A DNA stretch of 5,920 bases from Clostridiales bacterium (lineage in GTDB: Bacteria > Bacillota > Clostridia > Lachnospirales > WQUN01): positions 1 through 5,920 of the forward strand of contig JAISZF010000200.1 in assembly GCA_031269415.1 (NCBI GenBank). The letters are read 5' to 3'. Below the pieces are notes generated by a model that saw nothing but the letters and a program-made list of their open reading frames with translations, had not been told where the DNA came from and did not search any database. Shown here piece after piece: positions 1 to 5,920 of the stretch (its first letter is position 1; each line of letters opens with the position of its first letter). The position numbers and the translations under genes were made by a program.

Positions 1-56
1 ATAGTGGCTGGTCGTTACAGCCGAAAGTGGTAGACATGGTTAAGTATATTGCTTAA
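1..56 (+). CDS. C-terminal end of an unidentified upstream gene (partial)
   Basis: The frame starting at base 3 is open from the window edge and reads 17 residues, SGWSLQPKVVDMVKYIA, before a TAA at 54-56. The other two plus frames hit stops within about 45 bases. The residues look like the amphipathic last helix of a globular enzyme (VVDMVKYIA), but this is far too short to assign a family. A corrinoid-binding or TIM-barrel C-terminus is conceivable and is a guess only. The next reading frame begins less than 50 bases downstream on the same strand, so this was probably the preceding gene of the same operon. Confidence 0.45.
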   Translation, partial: SGWSLQPKVVDMVKYIA

Positions 57-88
57 TCAGGTTGAACTTTAAAGAAGAATATAGGGTT

Positions 89-108
89 CCTATGTTTTCC
101 TATGTTTT
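89..108 (+). repeat. Perfect 10-bp tandem duplication carrying two ATGs
   Basis: CCTATGTTTT occurs twice head to tail (89-98 and 99-108). Each copy supplies an ATG, at 92-94 and 102-104. Because the unit is 10 bp the two ATGs lie in different frames. Only the second is in frame with the VOC-like domain; the first, which is nearer an AGGG at 83-86, runs 33 codons to a TGA at 191-193. The duplication may be a slippage scar at the 5' end of a decaying gene. Confidence 0.7.
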
Positions 109-419
109 TCATAACGGTACACATATTAATGTTATACGGCGGCACGTGGACAGAAAAGGATGGCAGGGACTATACAACCTCATTCGAGTATGATAAAGTT
201 GGATGTATAGTAAAAACGACAAACAGCTTGAAAAACGGCGAGGGCGTACACCATATCGCTTTCAATGTTAATAGTATGGATGAGGCCATTAAAAATTGCA
301 AAGAATTTGGTATGACATTGGAACAGAGAGGTGAGTTTGCGGGCGGGGACGGGCGGTATGCTTATGTGGACGCCCGAAAGGATCTGAAAATTGTTCTTGA
401 ACTGCTTGAAAATGATTGA
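102..419 (+). CDS. VOC (glyoxalase/dioxygenase-fold) protein, N-terminally truncated, possibly a gene remnant
   Basis: This 105-residue frame matches the second half of a single-domain VOC protein of the methylmalonyl-CoA epimerase / Glyoxalase_4 kind. The signature is GEGVHHIAFNV (about residues 47-57), then the helix SMDEAIKNCKEFGM, then a strand pair ending in KIVLELLEND. The His of VHHIAF and the Glu of VLELLE are where the second module places its metal ligands. Family members are usually about 130-150 residues with two beta-alpha-beta-beta-beta modules. Here the first module is missing and cannot be upstream, because only about 45 bases separate this frame from the preceding stop. The segment before GEGVHH also looks shortened: the usual strand carrying a Glu/Gln ligand is not recognisable. 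ATG 102 and an alternative ATG at 129 both lack a good Shine-Dalgarno. It ends 42 bp before the isomerase gene, on the same strand. VOC identity of the C-terminal half is fairly sure; whether the gene is functional is doubtful, and no substrate can be assigned. Confidence 0.6.
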   Translation: MFFITVHILMLYGGTWTEKDGRDYTTSFEYDKVGCIVKTTNSLKNGEGVHHIAFNVNSMDEAIKNCKEFGMTLEQRGEFAGGDGRYAYVDARKDLKIVLELLEND

Positions 420-461
420 CTGGCTTTTCACATTTAATGCCCAGTGCAGGGGGGATTTTGA

Positions 462-1220
462 ATGGGCGCTTCATTTTCAGTTTGCGTGGACGCTGTTTTT
501 AGAGGCAAAGATTTTCTGGAAAGTATGTCCGCAATAAAGCACGCCGGTTTTGAAGCATATGAATTTTGGAGCTATTGGGATAAGGATATCGAATCTATAT
601 ACGATCAACAGAAAAAATTGAATTTGACACCGGTCGCCATATGCACAAAATTTATCAGTTTAACGAATCCCGCGACGCGCGACGCGTATATCCACGGGTT
701 GAAAGAAACATTAACAGTAGCTGAGAAGCTCGGATGCAAAATGATCATTTCACAGGTGGGCAGTGATACCGGGCAGTCCAGGACAGCGCAGCACGAGTCT
801 ATCATAGCGGGTCTGAAACAATGCGTACACTGCTTGGAGCGCCGTGATATAGTATTAGCGATCGAGCCTTTGAACGTTCGCGTTGACCACGCGGATTACT
901 ATCTTTATTCCTCCGATGAGGCTTTTGACATCGTTAAAGCTGTGAATAGCGATAATGTAAAAGTCCTGTATGACATTTACCATCAGCATATAACAGAAGG
1001 CGATATAATTAACGGAATTGAAAACAATATTGATAAAATCGGGCATTTTCACGCGGCAGGGTATCCTGGAAGACACGAACTGTATAATGGTGAAATTAAC
1101 TATCCCGAGATATTTCAGCGGATTCAGGGTACTGGCTTTTCCAGATATATTGGCCTTGAGTATTTTCCGATAGAGGAAGTGTCAGCGGGACTTAAAAATG
1201 CCTTAAGAATGATAAAGTAA
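462..1220 (+). CDS. Hydroxypyruvate isomerase-like / sugar phosphate isomerase-epimerase family TIM-barrel protein
   Basis: This is a complete 252-residue cytosolic protein, the normal length for the hydroxypyruvate isomerase (Hyi) branch of the xylose-isomerase-like TIM barrels. These enzymes interconvert ketoses and aldoses, or epimerise them, at a divalent metal site. The family's four metal ligands are visible at the expected spacing: Glu135 (AIEPLN), Asp171 (LYDIYHQH), His197 (GHFHAAG) and Glu233 (GLEYFP). The Hyi-type block PGRHELYNGEINYPEIF (about residues 202-218) is well preserved and normally lines the substrate pocket. There is no signal peptide or membrane segment. The start is ATG 462, preceded by a strong AGGGGGG at 448-454 with 7-base spacing. 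The gene follows the VOC frame by 42 bp and is closed by an intrinsic terminator, so it is the last gene of its transcription unit. Fold and isomerase class are confident. The substrate is not: hydroxypyruvate, an erythrulose or tetronate derivative, or another keto-sugar are all possible, and without the rest of the operon I do not choose. Confidence 0.88.
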   Translation: MGASFSVCVDAVFRGKDFLESMSAIKHAGFEAYEFWSYWDKDIESIYDQQKKLNLTPVAICTKFISLTNPATRDAYIHGLKETLTVAEKLGCKMIISQVGSDTGQSRTAQHESIIAGLKQCVHCLERRDIVLAIEPLNVRVDHADYYLYSSDEAFDIVKAVNSDNVKVLYDIYHQHITEGDIINGIENNIDKIGHFHAAGYPGRHELYNGEINYPEIFQRIQGTGFSRYIGLEYFPIEEVSAGLKNALRMIK

Positions 1221-1232
1221 CCTTATTTTTTG

Positions 1233-1271
1233 AAAAAACACCGTGAGACACGTTCTCTCGGTGTTTTTTTT
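1233..1271 (+). terminator. Rho-independent terminator after the isomerase gene
   Basis: An inverted repeat starts 12 bases after the TAA. AAAAAACACCG (1233-1243) pairs with CGGTGTTTTTT (1259-1269), followed inward by a T-T mismatch (1244/1258) and GAGA/TCTC (1245-1248/1254-1257), around a 5-base loop (1249-1253). It runs into a T8 tract (1264-1271). The A-run on the left arm means it could also terminate transcription arriving from the minus strand. It separates the isomerase unit from the glycan genes. Confidence 0.92.
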
Positions 1272-1349
1272 CCGCGCCGTTCATAACCTTTTTGTCCCAG
1301 CAAACATATGATGAAGGGAAAAGCCTAATAGTTAACGGGGGACAGGATT

Positions 1350-2564
1350 ATGAACAGTATTTGCGTGACAGGACTTGGACGTATCGGGCTTCCCACCGCC
1401 CTGACGCTGGCCAGCCGCGGGTTGCCTGTGGTTGGGTCCGATTCCAATCCGTCTATCATAGAAGCGCTTCAAAAAGGTGTGGTCACCTTTGAGGAAAAGG
1501 GTATGGACGCACTTCTGAAAGCGGCGATCCGCGAGGGAATAAAATTCGGTGCGAAGCCAGCCGCGACGGATTTCTATATTGTCGCCGTACCGACCCCATA
1601 TGATAAAGGGACGAAAAAGATCGATCCGTCTTATGTTGTAAACGCCGTTCGAGACATACTGCGAGTGTGTCTTCCTAACCCGATTATTGTCATTGAATCC
1701 ACCGTTTCTCCTGGAACCATTGATAGATATTTGCGTCCGCTTACGTCGGAGACAGGCGTTAAGGCGCGTTTCGCCCACGCGCCGGAACGCGTAATCCCCG
1801 GAAGAATGCTGTATGAACTGGAACACAACGCTCGCGTTATAGGCGCGGATTCCCGTGAAACAGCCGAATTGATCCGCTCGGTCTACGCCACTTTCTGCCT
1901 GGGCGGGTTTGCCTTTACCGATATACGCTCCGCCGAAATGGCTAAGATCGTTGAAAATACCTTTCGGGACATTAATATCTCCTTCGCCAACGAATTGGCG
2001 AAGATCTGCCGCGCCGACGGTATGGACGTTTATGAAATCATCCGCATGGCAAACATGCATCCACGCGTAAATATCCTTCAGCCCGGCCCGGGAGTAGGGG
2101 GACATTGTATCTCTGTGGATCCCTGGTTTCTGGTGGGGGATTACCCCCTGGAGGCTCGCTTGATACATGAGGCCCGAAAGATAAACGATTCCATGCCTAT
2201 GTACGTGTTGGAGCGCGTCCGTGAGATAATGGCGGAGAATAATATTTCCGATACCTCGCGCGTCGGTTTTTACGGTATTTCCTATAAAGAGGACGTGGAC
2301 GACGTCAGAGAGAGTCCCACGCTTCAATTGATGGATCTCGTGAAGACCTGCATGGGGAATCCGCCTAAGGTATTCGATCCCATGCTGTGTGAAAGAGTCA
2401 CGCCGTCACAATATATGGATTTCAACGAGTTTATACGCGACGTGGACTTTGTGGTAATCATGGTAGGGCATTCCCACTTAGCCGGACATCAAAGGGAGAT
2501 GAATGACAAGATCGTCCTGGATACTAGGAACGTATACCACCGTGAAGGCGCGTACAGGCTATAG
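1350..2564 (+). CDS. wecC: Nucleotide-sugar 6-dehydrogenase, WecC type (UDP-N-acetyl-D-mannosamine dehydrogenase)
   Basis: This complete 404-residue protein belongs to the UDP-glucose/GDP-mannose dehydrogenase family, which oxidises C6 of a UDP-sugar to the carboxylate with two NAD+. The N-terminal Rossmann fold shows GLGRIG at 8-13 and an acidic Asp31 at the end of the second strand, fitting NAD+. ESTV at 116-119 and APERVIPG at 144-151 follow. The central helix has Lys199 and Asn203 (AEMAKIVENTF). The catalytic cysteine is Cys253 in GPGVGGHCISVDPWF. The C-terminal domain carries SYKEDVDDVRESP (311-323). The GGHC-x-x-VDPWF form and APERVIPG are typical of the WecC / WbpA / Cap5O branch acting on UDP-N-acetylhexosamines, rather than of UDP-glucose dehydrogenases. 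UDP-ManNAc is the best guess for substrate and UDP-GlcNAc the main alternative. The start is ATG 1350, with GGGGGA at 1337-1342. The stop TAG overlaps the RBS of the next gene. No UDP-GlcNAc 2-epimerase (wecB/mnaA) is in the window; it would have to be elsewhere if ManNAcA is made. All key residues are present, so it should be active. Confidence 0.9.
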   Translation: MNSICVTGLGRIGLPTALTLASRGLPVVGSDSNPSIIEALQKGVVTFEEKGMDALLKAAIREGIKFGAKPAATDFYIVAVPTPYDKGTKKIDPSYVVNAVRDILRVCLPNPIIVIESTVSPGTIDRYLRPLTSETGVKARFAHAPERVIPGRMLYELEHNARVIGADSRETAELIRSVYATFCLGGFAFTDIRSAEMAKIVENTFRDINISFANELAKICRADGMDVYEIIRMANMHPRVNILQPGPGVGGHCISVDPWFLVGDYPLEARLIHEARKINDSMPMYVLERVREIMAENNISDTSRVGFYGISYKEDVDDVRESPTLQLMDLVKTCMGNPPKVFDPMLCERVTPSQYMDFNEFIRDVDFVVIMVGHSHLAGHQREMNDKIVLDTRNVYHREGAYRL

Positions 2565-2570
2565 GAGGGA
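2563..2570 (+). promoter_or_regulatory. Ribosome binding site overlapping the dehydrogenase stop codon
   Basis: AGGAGGGA shares its first two bases with the TAG of the dehydrogenase gene and lies 7 bases before ATG 2578. It fixes the start of the large glycosyltransferase at 2578 rather than at the in-frame ATG 2503 inside the previous gene, and suggests translational coupling of the two genes. Confidence 0.85.
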
Positions 2571-2577
2571 AAGCGCC

Positions 2578-5091
2578 ATGACAAAAATGAGTATTTTGAA
2601 TGAAGCGGACAATTCAGTTCTATATAAAACGCTGATCAGCCTTGCGGACAGTCTGCCTGTCAGCGGCGGAAGTCGGTTTTATAAACCTTATGAGAAAAAG
2701 ATAGGGATAATTTCGGATGATTTCCTGCTGAACGCGCTTAAAGACACCGCGCGTTTTATTCACGTAACGCCTGAGAACGCGGATGAAGCCATAAACGGCG
2801 TGGAATTCCTCCTGATTACGACGGCGTGGCGCGACTGGCTTTATATGAGCAATGTGGCGTCGGCGAACGGCGCGCGGCTCGTCAAGCTGTTGGATCGCTG
2901 CAAAGAAAAACAGATTCCGCTGGTTTTTTATTCGATAGAGGATCCCACGCATTACAGCGAATACCTGTATATTGCTAAAAAATGCGATTATGTGTTTACC
3001 TCCTCGGCGGAAACCGCCGCCCGTTACGAAAATGACTGCGGGCATAAGAATGTATATGTTCTGCGGTTTTTCTGCAATCCGCTATATCATAACCCTATCG
3101 GGTCGCGTCGCTGTAAATTGAAAGATAATGTTGTCTTTGCCGGTACCTGGTATAACCACTATGAGGAACGCTGCCGGGACGCGGAAATGATATTCGGCGG
3201 GATTATGGAAAGCGGACGGAGTTTGGATATTATTAACCGCTGCTCCTATTTGAGTAACGAATTGTACGCGTATCCCGAGAAATACAAGAACAGCATGATG
3301 AAACTGATGCCGCACAAAGCTCTGCAAGGCGTTCATAAACTCTACAATTGGGCGGTCAACCTGAATACCGTCAAGGACAGCCTGACTATGTTCGCAATGA
3401 GGACATACGAGTTGGAAGCCACAGGGAATTTGATGCTGTCTAATTACAGCGCGGGCGTATTCAATCGCCTCCCGTTGATTCAACTGGTTCATCAGCGGAC
3501 AGAAGTCGCCCATATGCTGAACAGTCTGTCAGACGAGGAGATCTATGAGCGGCAAACCGCCGGTGTGCGGCATGCGATGAAAGAGGACACATGCTTTGAC
3601 AGAATGCGGGAAATGCTGGAGAAGATTATTCCCGCTGAAGCGGCTGAACGGGAAAATCCTCGGACCGCCGTTGTCGCGGAAACGATCACCCCGCGGATCG
3701 AGAGGATGTTTAAGGATCAGACATATCAAAACAGGGAACTGATATCTGCCGAAAGCCTGCGTGAACGTTACGCCGATTTTGATGTTATAGCGTTTTTTCA
3801 TCCCAATATGACCTATGAGGGCTTTTATCTGGAAGATATGATAAACGGCTTTAAATACACAGACCGCGACTATATAAGCAAAGACGCGTATTATTCCGGC
3901 GACGCCTTAATCCACGGCATAGAGCATGATTACGTGGAGCGGGTAGGATCCAAATACCGCGCGGTATTCTGGGCGAAATCGGCGAAACCGGACGCGCTGC
4001 TTGCCTTAAAAGACGGCGCTGCGTACCCGAACGGCTACGGCATAGATCATTTTAATTATAACGCGCGGGAAACAACGTCCGCCTTTGACAGCGGACACCC
4101 TTATAAACTCTCGGTTATCGTAGCTGTTTATAACAACGGTTTGTTTCTGTACGGCAAAGCCTTCCCGAGCCTGAGGCGAAGCGGCATGTTCGAGGACATG
4201 GAGATCATATTGGTGGACGATGGCTCAACGGATAACGAAACACCGGCTTATATACAGGCAATAGCAAATCGCTATAAGAACGTCAGGACTTTTGCCTTTA
4301 CGGGCAAAGCATCCGGTTCAGCGTCACGGCCGCGCAACAAGGGCGTGGAGATGGCCTCGACCGAATATATTACTTTTCTGGATCCCGATAACGAAGCGAT
4401 AAACGACGCTTATACCGCCCTTTATAAGGAAGTGTCGGAAAAGAAGCTTGATATCGCGCTGGGCAATGTACTGCAGGCGGGAAACTCGATAACTTTCTCA
4501 AGAAATTATCAAATGTGTCTGCAAGCGAACGCCGGCGTGCCCATTATCACGGCGAAGGATAAAACGGAGTTCCTGAGCGGGATAAAATTCATGCCGATCA
4601 GTATCCAGGCGATGGTTATAAAAAAAGACGTAATCCTATCCAATGGCTTGATCGAGGTCGAAGGGGCTGTTGGGGAGGATAGCCTGTTTTCGTATGAATT
4701 ATTGAAGTGCGCGGATAATATCGCGGTTCTGGACATTTGTGTCCATGTTTATTACACGTGCCGAGAGGGTTCCGTGGTCAACGCGATTAATCCGGGTTAT
4801 TTTCGTAAGCAGTTGATTTTGGAAGAGTCTCAATTTCAATACCTGAAGAGAGCCAATCTCCTTAAAGATTTTATGAAAGTGCGGTTTAATCACTTTTTTG
4901 AGTACTGGCTGTTAAAGAAACTGGAAATGGCCAAACCGAAAGACGCGGCTGAGTGCAATGAGATCCTCAAGGAAATGCTGAAAATATATCTGCCTTATTA
5001 TAACGGACAGAATGAAAAGATAAACCGAATAATAATTAATGATCCGAAACTTCAATATAGCTACCTTACTTCCTCTGTTAATCCTGGGTGA
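2578..5091 (+). CDS. Multi-domain glycosyltransferase: CgeB-like N-terminal half, degenerate middle segment, GT2 domain
   Basis: This 837-residue cytosolic protein has no signal peptide or obvious membrane helix. Residues about 35-370 resemble CgeB/DUF3880-type GT-B glycosyltransferases: a first Rossmann-like part (KKIGIISDDFLLNAL), FAGTWYNHYEER at 187-198 opening the second part, and RTYELEATGNLMLSNYS at 275-291, the usual CgeB donor-binding block with Glu278 and Glu280. Residues about 400-500 (YEGFYLEDMINGFKYTDRDY at 413-432) resemble the acceptor-side part of a second transferase fold, with its usual acidic motif not visible. Residues about 509-720 are a GT2 (GT-A) domain: YKLSVIVAVYNNG (509-521), LVDDGSTD (545-552), FLDPDN with the DxD-like Asp602/Asp604, and GEDSLFSYELL with probable catalytic-base region Glu700-Asp701. 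The last ~115 residues are a helical tail of the kind found in GgaA/TagE-neighbourhood transferases. The start is ATG 2578, fixed by the RBS; the next gene starts 12 bp after the stop. It probably adds two sugars to a surface glycan, teichoic-type polymer or glycoprotein. Donors and acceptor cannot be read from sequence. Glycosyltransferase assignment is sure, domain limits approximate. Confidence 0.9.
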   Translation: MTKMSILNEADNSVLYKTLISLADSLPVSGGSRFYKPYEKKIGIISDDFLLNALKDTARFIHVTPENADEAINGVEFLLITTAWRDWLYMSNVASANGARLVKLLDRCKEKQIPLVFYSIEDPTHYSEYLYIAKKCDYVFTSSAETAARYENDCGHKNVYVLRFFCNPLYHNPIGSRRCKLKDNVVFAGTWYNHYEERCRDAEMIFGGIMESGRSLDIINRCSYLSNELYAYPEKYKNSMMKLMPHKALQGVHKLYNWAVNLNTVKDSLTMFAMRTYELEATGNLMLSNYSAGVFNRLPLIQLVHQRTEVAHMLNSLSDEEIYERQTAGVRHAMKEDTCFDRMREMLEKIIPAEAAERENPRTAVVAETITPRIERMFKDQTYQNRELISAESLRERYADFDVIAFFHPNMTYEGFYLEDMINGFKYTDRDYISKDAYYSGDALIHGIEHDYVERVGSKYRAVFWAKSAKPDALLALKDGAAYPNGYGIDHFNYNARETTSAFDSGHPYKLSVIVAVYNNGLFLYGKAFPSLRRSGMFEDMEIILVDDGSTDNETPAYIQAIANRYKNVRTFAFTGKASGSASRPRNKGVEMASTEYITFLDPDNEAINDAYTALYKEVSEKKLDIALGNVLQAGNSITFSRNYQMCLQANAGVPIITAKDKTEFLSGIKFMPISIQAMVIKKDVILSNGLIEVEGAVGEDSLFSYELLKCADNIAVLDICVHVYYTCREGSVVNAINPGYFRKQLILEESQFQYLKRANLLKDFMKVRFNHFFEYWLLKKLEMAKPKDAAECNEILKEMLKIYLPYYNGQNEKINRIIINDPKLQYSYLTSSVNPG

Positions 5092-5103
5092 AAGGAAGTC
5101 AAT

Positions 5104-5920
5104 ATGAGGCTGGTTCATACGTTATTGCTTTTTTTGAGGGATGACCGGCATTCGGAAGATATAGACATGGCTTCAAAATGCCTGCGATCCCTCGAACAAA
5201 GCGCGAGTAAAACGGTCGTCGTATACAATCAGGGATTCTGGGGGCGTGAAGAGGCCGCGGATTTCCTGTCGGGATTTGATCTGGACTGTGTTCTAATCGG
5301 CACTGGCGTAAACGACGGGATTGTGCTTGGCCGGCAGAGGTCTTTTGAATATATTTGGCGGGCAATGCCGGACACAGCATATATCAGCGAGATCCATATG
5401 GATATGATCTTTACCGGCAATTGGGAATTACCTTTAGTAAATTATCTCGACTCCACGGACGAACCGGTGATAAGCTGCGGTATTGTCGATCAAAATGGCT
5501 ATGTGAGCGGGCTTGGGAAGTATCCCGAGCCGCTCCCGTCGGACGAGGAAGACCTGCGCCGGTTAATGGACAGCCAAAAGCGGGATTTAATTATTCCCGG
5601 GTTCACACACCCGTGCGTCCATAGATCCGATATTTTGAAGGCTGTGGGCGGATATGACACACGGTTCCTGGCGGGTAAACAGGGGTTCGAGGACGACAGC
5701 CTCCTGCTGGGCTATTACTATTATCTGGGGGCAAAAGCCGGCTGGAAGCCTAAAATCTGCCTCGGTTCCATGGTTTACCACGCAATGGCCGGGCAGAGGC
5801 TTACCGTATCCGGCAATACCGCGGTTAATTTCAGCGGCTTGGTTAAGCAGTACGGTCTAATGGGTTTGAAACGCCTTTCCGAACTGCATACAAGCCAGTG
5901 GCATATTGATTTTTTCGCGG
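5104..5920 (+). CDS. GT2-like glycosyltransferase, divergent (3' end beyond window)
   Basis: The frame from ATG 5104 stays open to the window edge (272 codons seen), with RBS AAAGGAAG at 5091-5098 touching the previous stop codon. The product looks like a divergent GT-A/GT2 transferase. It has a short N-terminal strand-helix region (KTVVVYNQG), then NDGIVLGRQRSFEYIW (about 70-85), matching the family's helix after the nucleotide site. YISEIHMDMIFTGNWE (93-108) sits where the LDxD strand normally lies, with Asp100 the only acid in the core. GFTHPCVHRSDILKAVGGYD (166-185) and GFEDDSLLLGYYYYLG (194-209) are the acceptor/catalytic region with the Glu196-Asp197-Asp198 cluster typical of GT2 enzymes. 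The usual DDGSxD motif is not recognisable. No signal peptide or membrane helix is present in the visible part. Position after the large transferase with 12-bp spacing indicates joint action in the same glycan pathway. The class is likely; donor and acceptor are unknown. Confidence 0.82.
   Translation, partial: MRLVHTLLLFLRDDRHSEDIDMASKCLRSLEQSASKTVVVYNQGFWGREEAADFLSGFDLDCVLIGTGVNDGIVLGRQRSFEYIWRAMPDTAYISEIHMDMIFTGNWELPLVNYLDSTDEPVISCGIVDQNGYVSGLGKYPEPLPSDEEDLRRLMDSQKRDLIIPGFTHPCVHRSDILKAVGGYDTRFLAGKQGFEDDSLLLGYYYYLGAKAGWKPKICLGSMVYHAMAGQRLTVSGNTAVNFSGLVKQYGLMGLKRLSELHTSQWHIDFFA

Noticed and set aside
416..438. TTGACT and TTTAAT as a promoter for the isomerase gene
   Set aside because: The spacer between them is only 11 bases, too short for a sigma-70-type promoter.
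670..690. Repeated CGCGACG-like units
   Set aside because: They fall inside the isomerase coding region, encode ordinary residues (PATRDAY), and show no extension beyond two partial units.
1280..1312. Possible promoter for the dehydrogenase operon (TATGAT at 1307-1312)
   Set aside because: The -10-like hexamer is good, but no acceptable -35 lies 16-18 bases upstream: TTCATA at 1280 is 21 bases away and TTGTCC at 1292 is too close. A promoter is expected in this gap but I cannot place it.
1332..2327. Long minus-strand open frame (331 codons) opposite the dehydrogenase gene
   Set aside because: It lies antisense to a gene with all family motifs. Its translation shows no recognisable domain, and it is explained by the GC-rich codon use of the plus-strand gene.
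2503..2577. In-frame upstream start (ATG 2503) for the large glycosyltransferase
   Set aside because: It would overlap the dehydrogenase gene by 62 bases, lacks a clear ribosome binding site, and the added 25 residues look like an out-of-frame translation of the dehydrogenase C-terminus. ATG 2578 has AGGAGGGA at ideal spacing.
5355..5860. Short plus-strand frames of 89 and 68 codons
   Set aside because: Both overlap the long open frame from 5104, which has a ribosome binding site and GT2 features. The short frames show no domain and no plausible start signals.

Overview
The window carries part of a co-directional, plus-strand bacterial locus. Strong purine-rich ribosome binding sites (AGGGGGG, AGGAGGGA), mixed and moderate GC, a classic intrinsic terminator, and the CgeB-like and GgaA-like look of the glycosyltransferases all suggest a Gram-positive Firmicute (Clostridia or Bacilli). 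This is inference from style and family; no species-level marker is present.

The left part (1-1271) looks like the tail of a small-molecule or carbohydrate metabolism operon. It holds the last 17 codons of an unidentified gene (stop at 54-56), a short VOC (glyoxalase-fold) reading frame that keeps only the second half of the domain (102-419), and a complete TIM-barrel isomerase of the hydroxypyruvate isomerase / sugar phosphate isomerase family (462-1220). A strong hairpin with a T-run (1233-1271) closes this unit.

The right part (1350-5920) is a surface-polysaccharide or glycoprotein-glycan module. The first gene is a nucleotide-sugar 6-dehydrogenase of the WecC type, predicted to make UDP-ManNAcA or a related UDP-hexosaminuronate (1350-2564). 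It is followed with almost no gap by an 837-residue multi-domain glycosyltransferase (2578-5091). That protein has a CgeB-like N-terminal half, a degenerate glycosyltransferase-like middle segment and a GT2 domain. After 12 bp comes another, divergent GT2-type glycosyltransferase (5104 to beyond the window end). The RBS of each of the two transferase genes overlaps or directly adjoins the preceding stop codon, so the three genes read as one operon with likely translational coupling. The dehydrogenase would supply an activated uronic acid sugar and the transferases would assemble a glycan. No flippase, polymerase, epimerase or acceptor protein is visible, so the final product cannot be named.

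No tRNA, rRNA, CRISPR array, insertion sequence or origin was seen. No stretch over 300 bases lacks a gene; the largest gap (1221-1349) holds the terminator and the leader of the dehydrogenase gene. I did not find a clearly new system. The items most worth a second look are the composite glycosyltransferase with its eroded middle segment, and the half-domain VOC frame with a 10-bp tandem duplication at its start.
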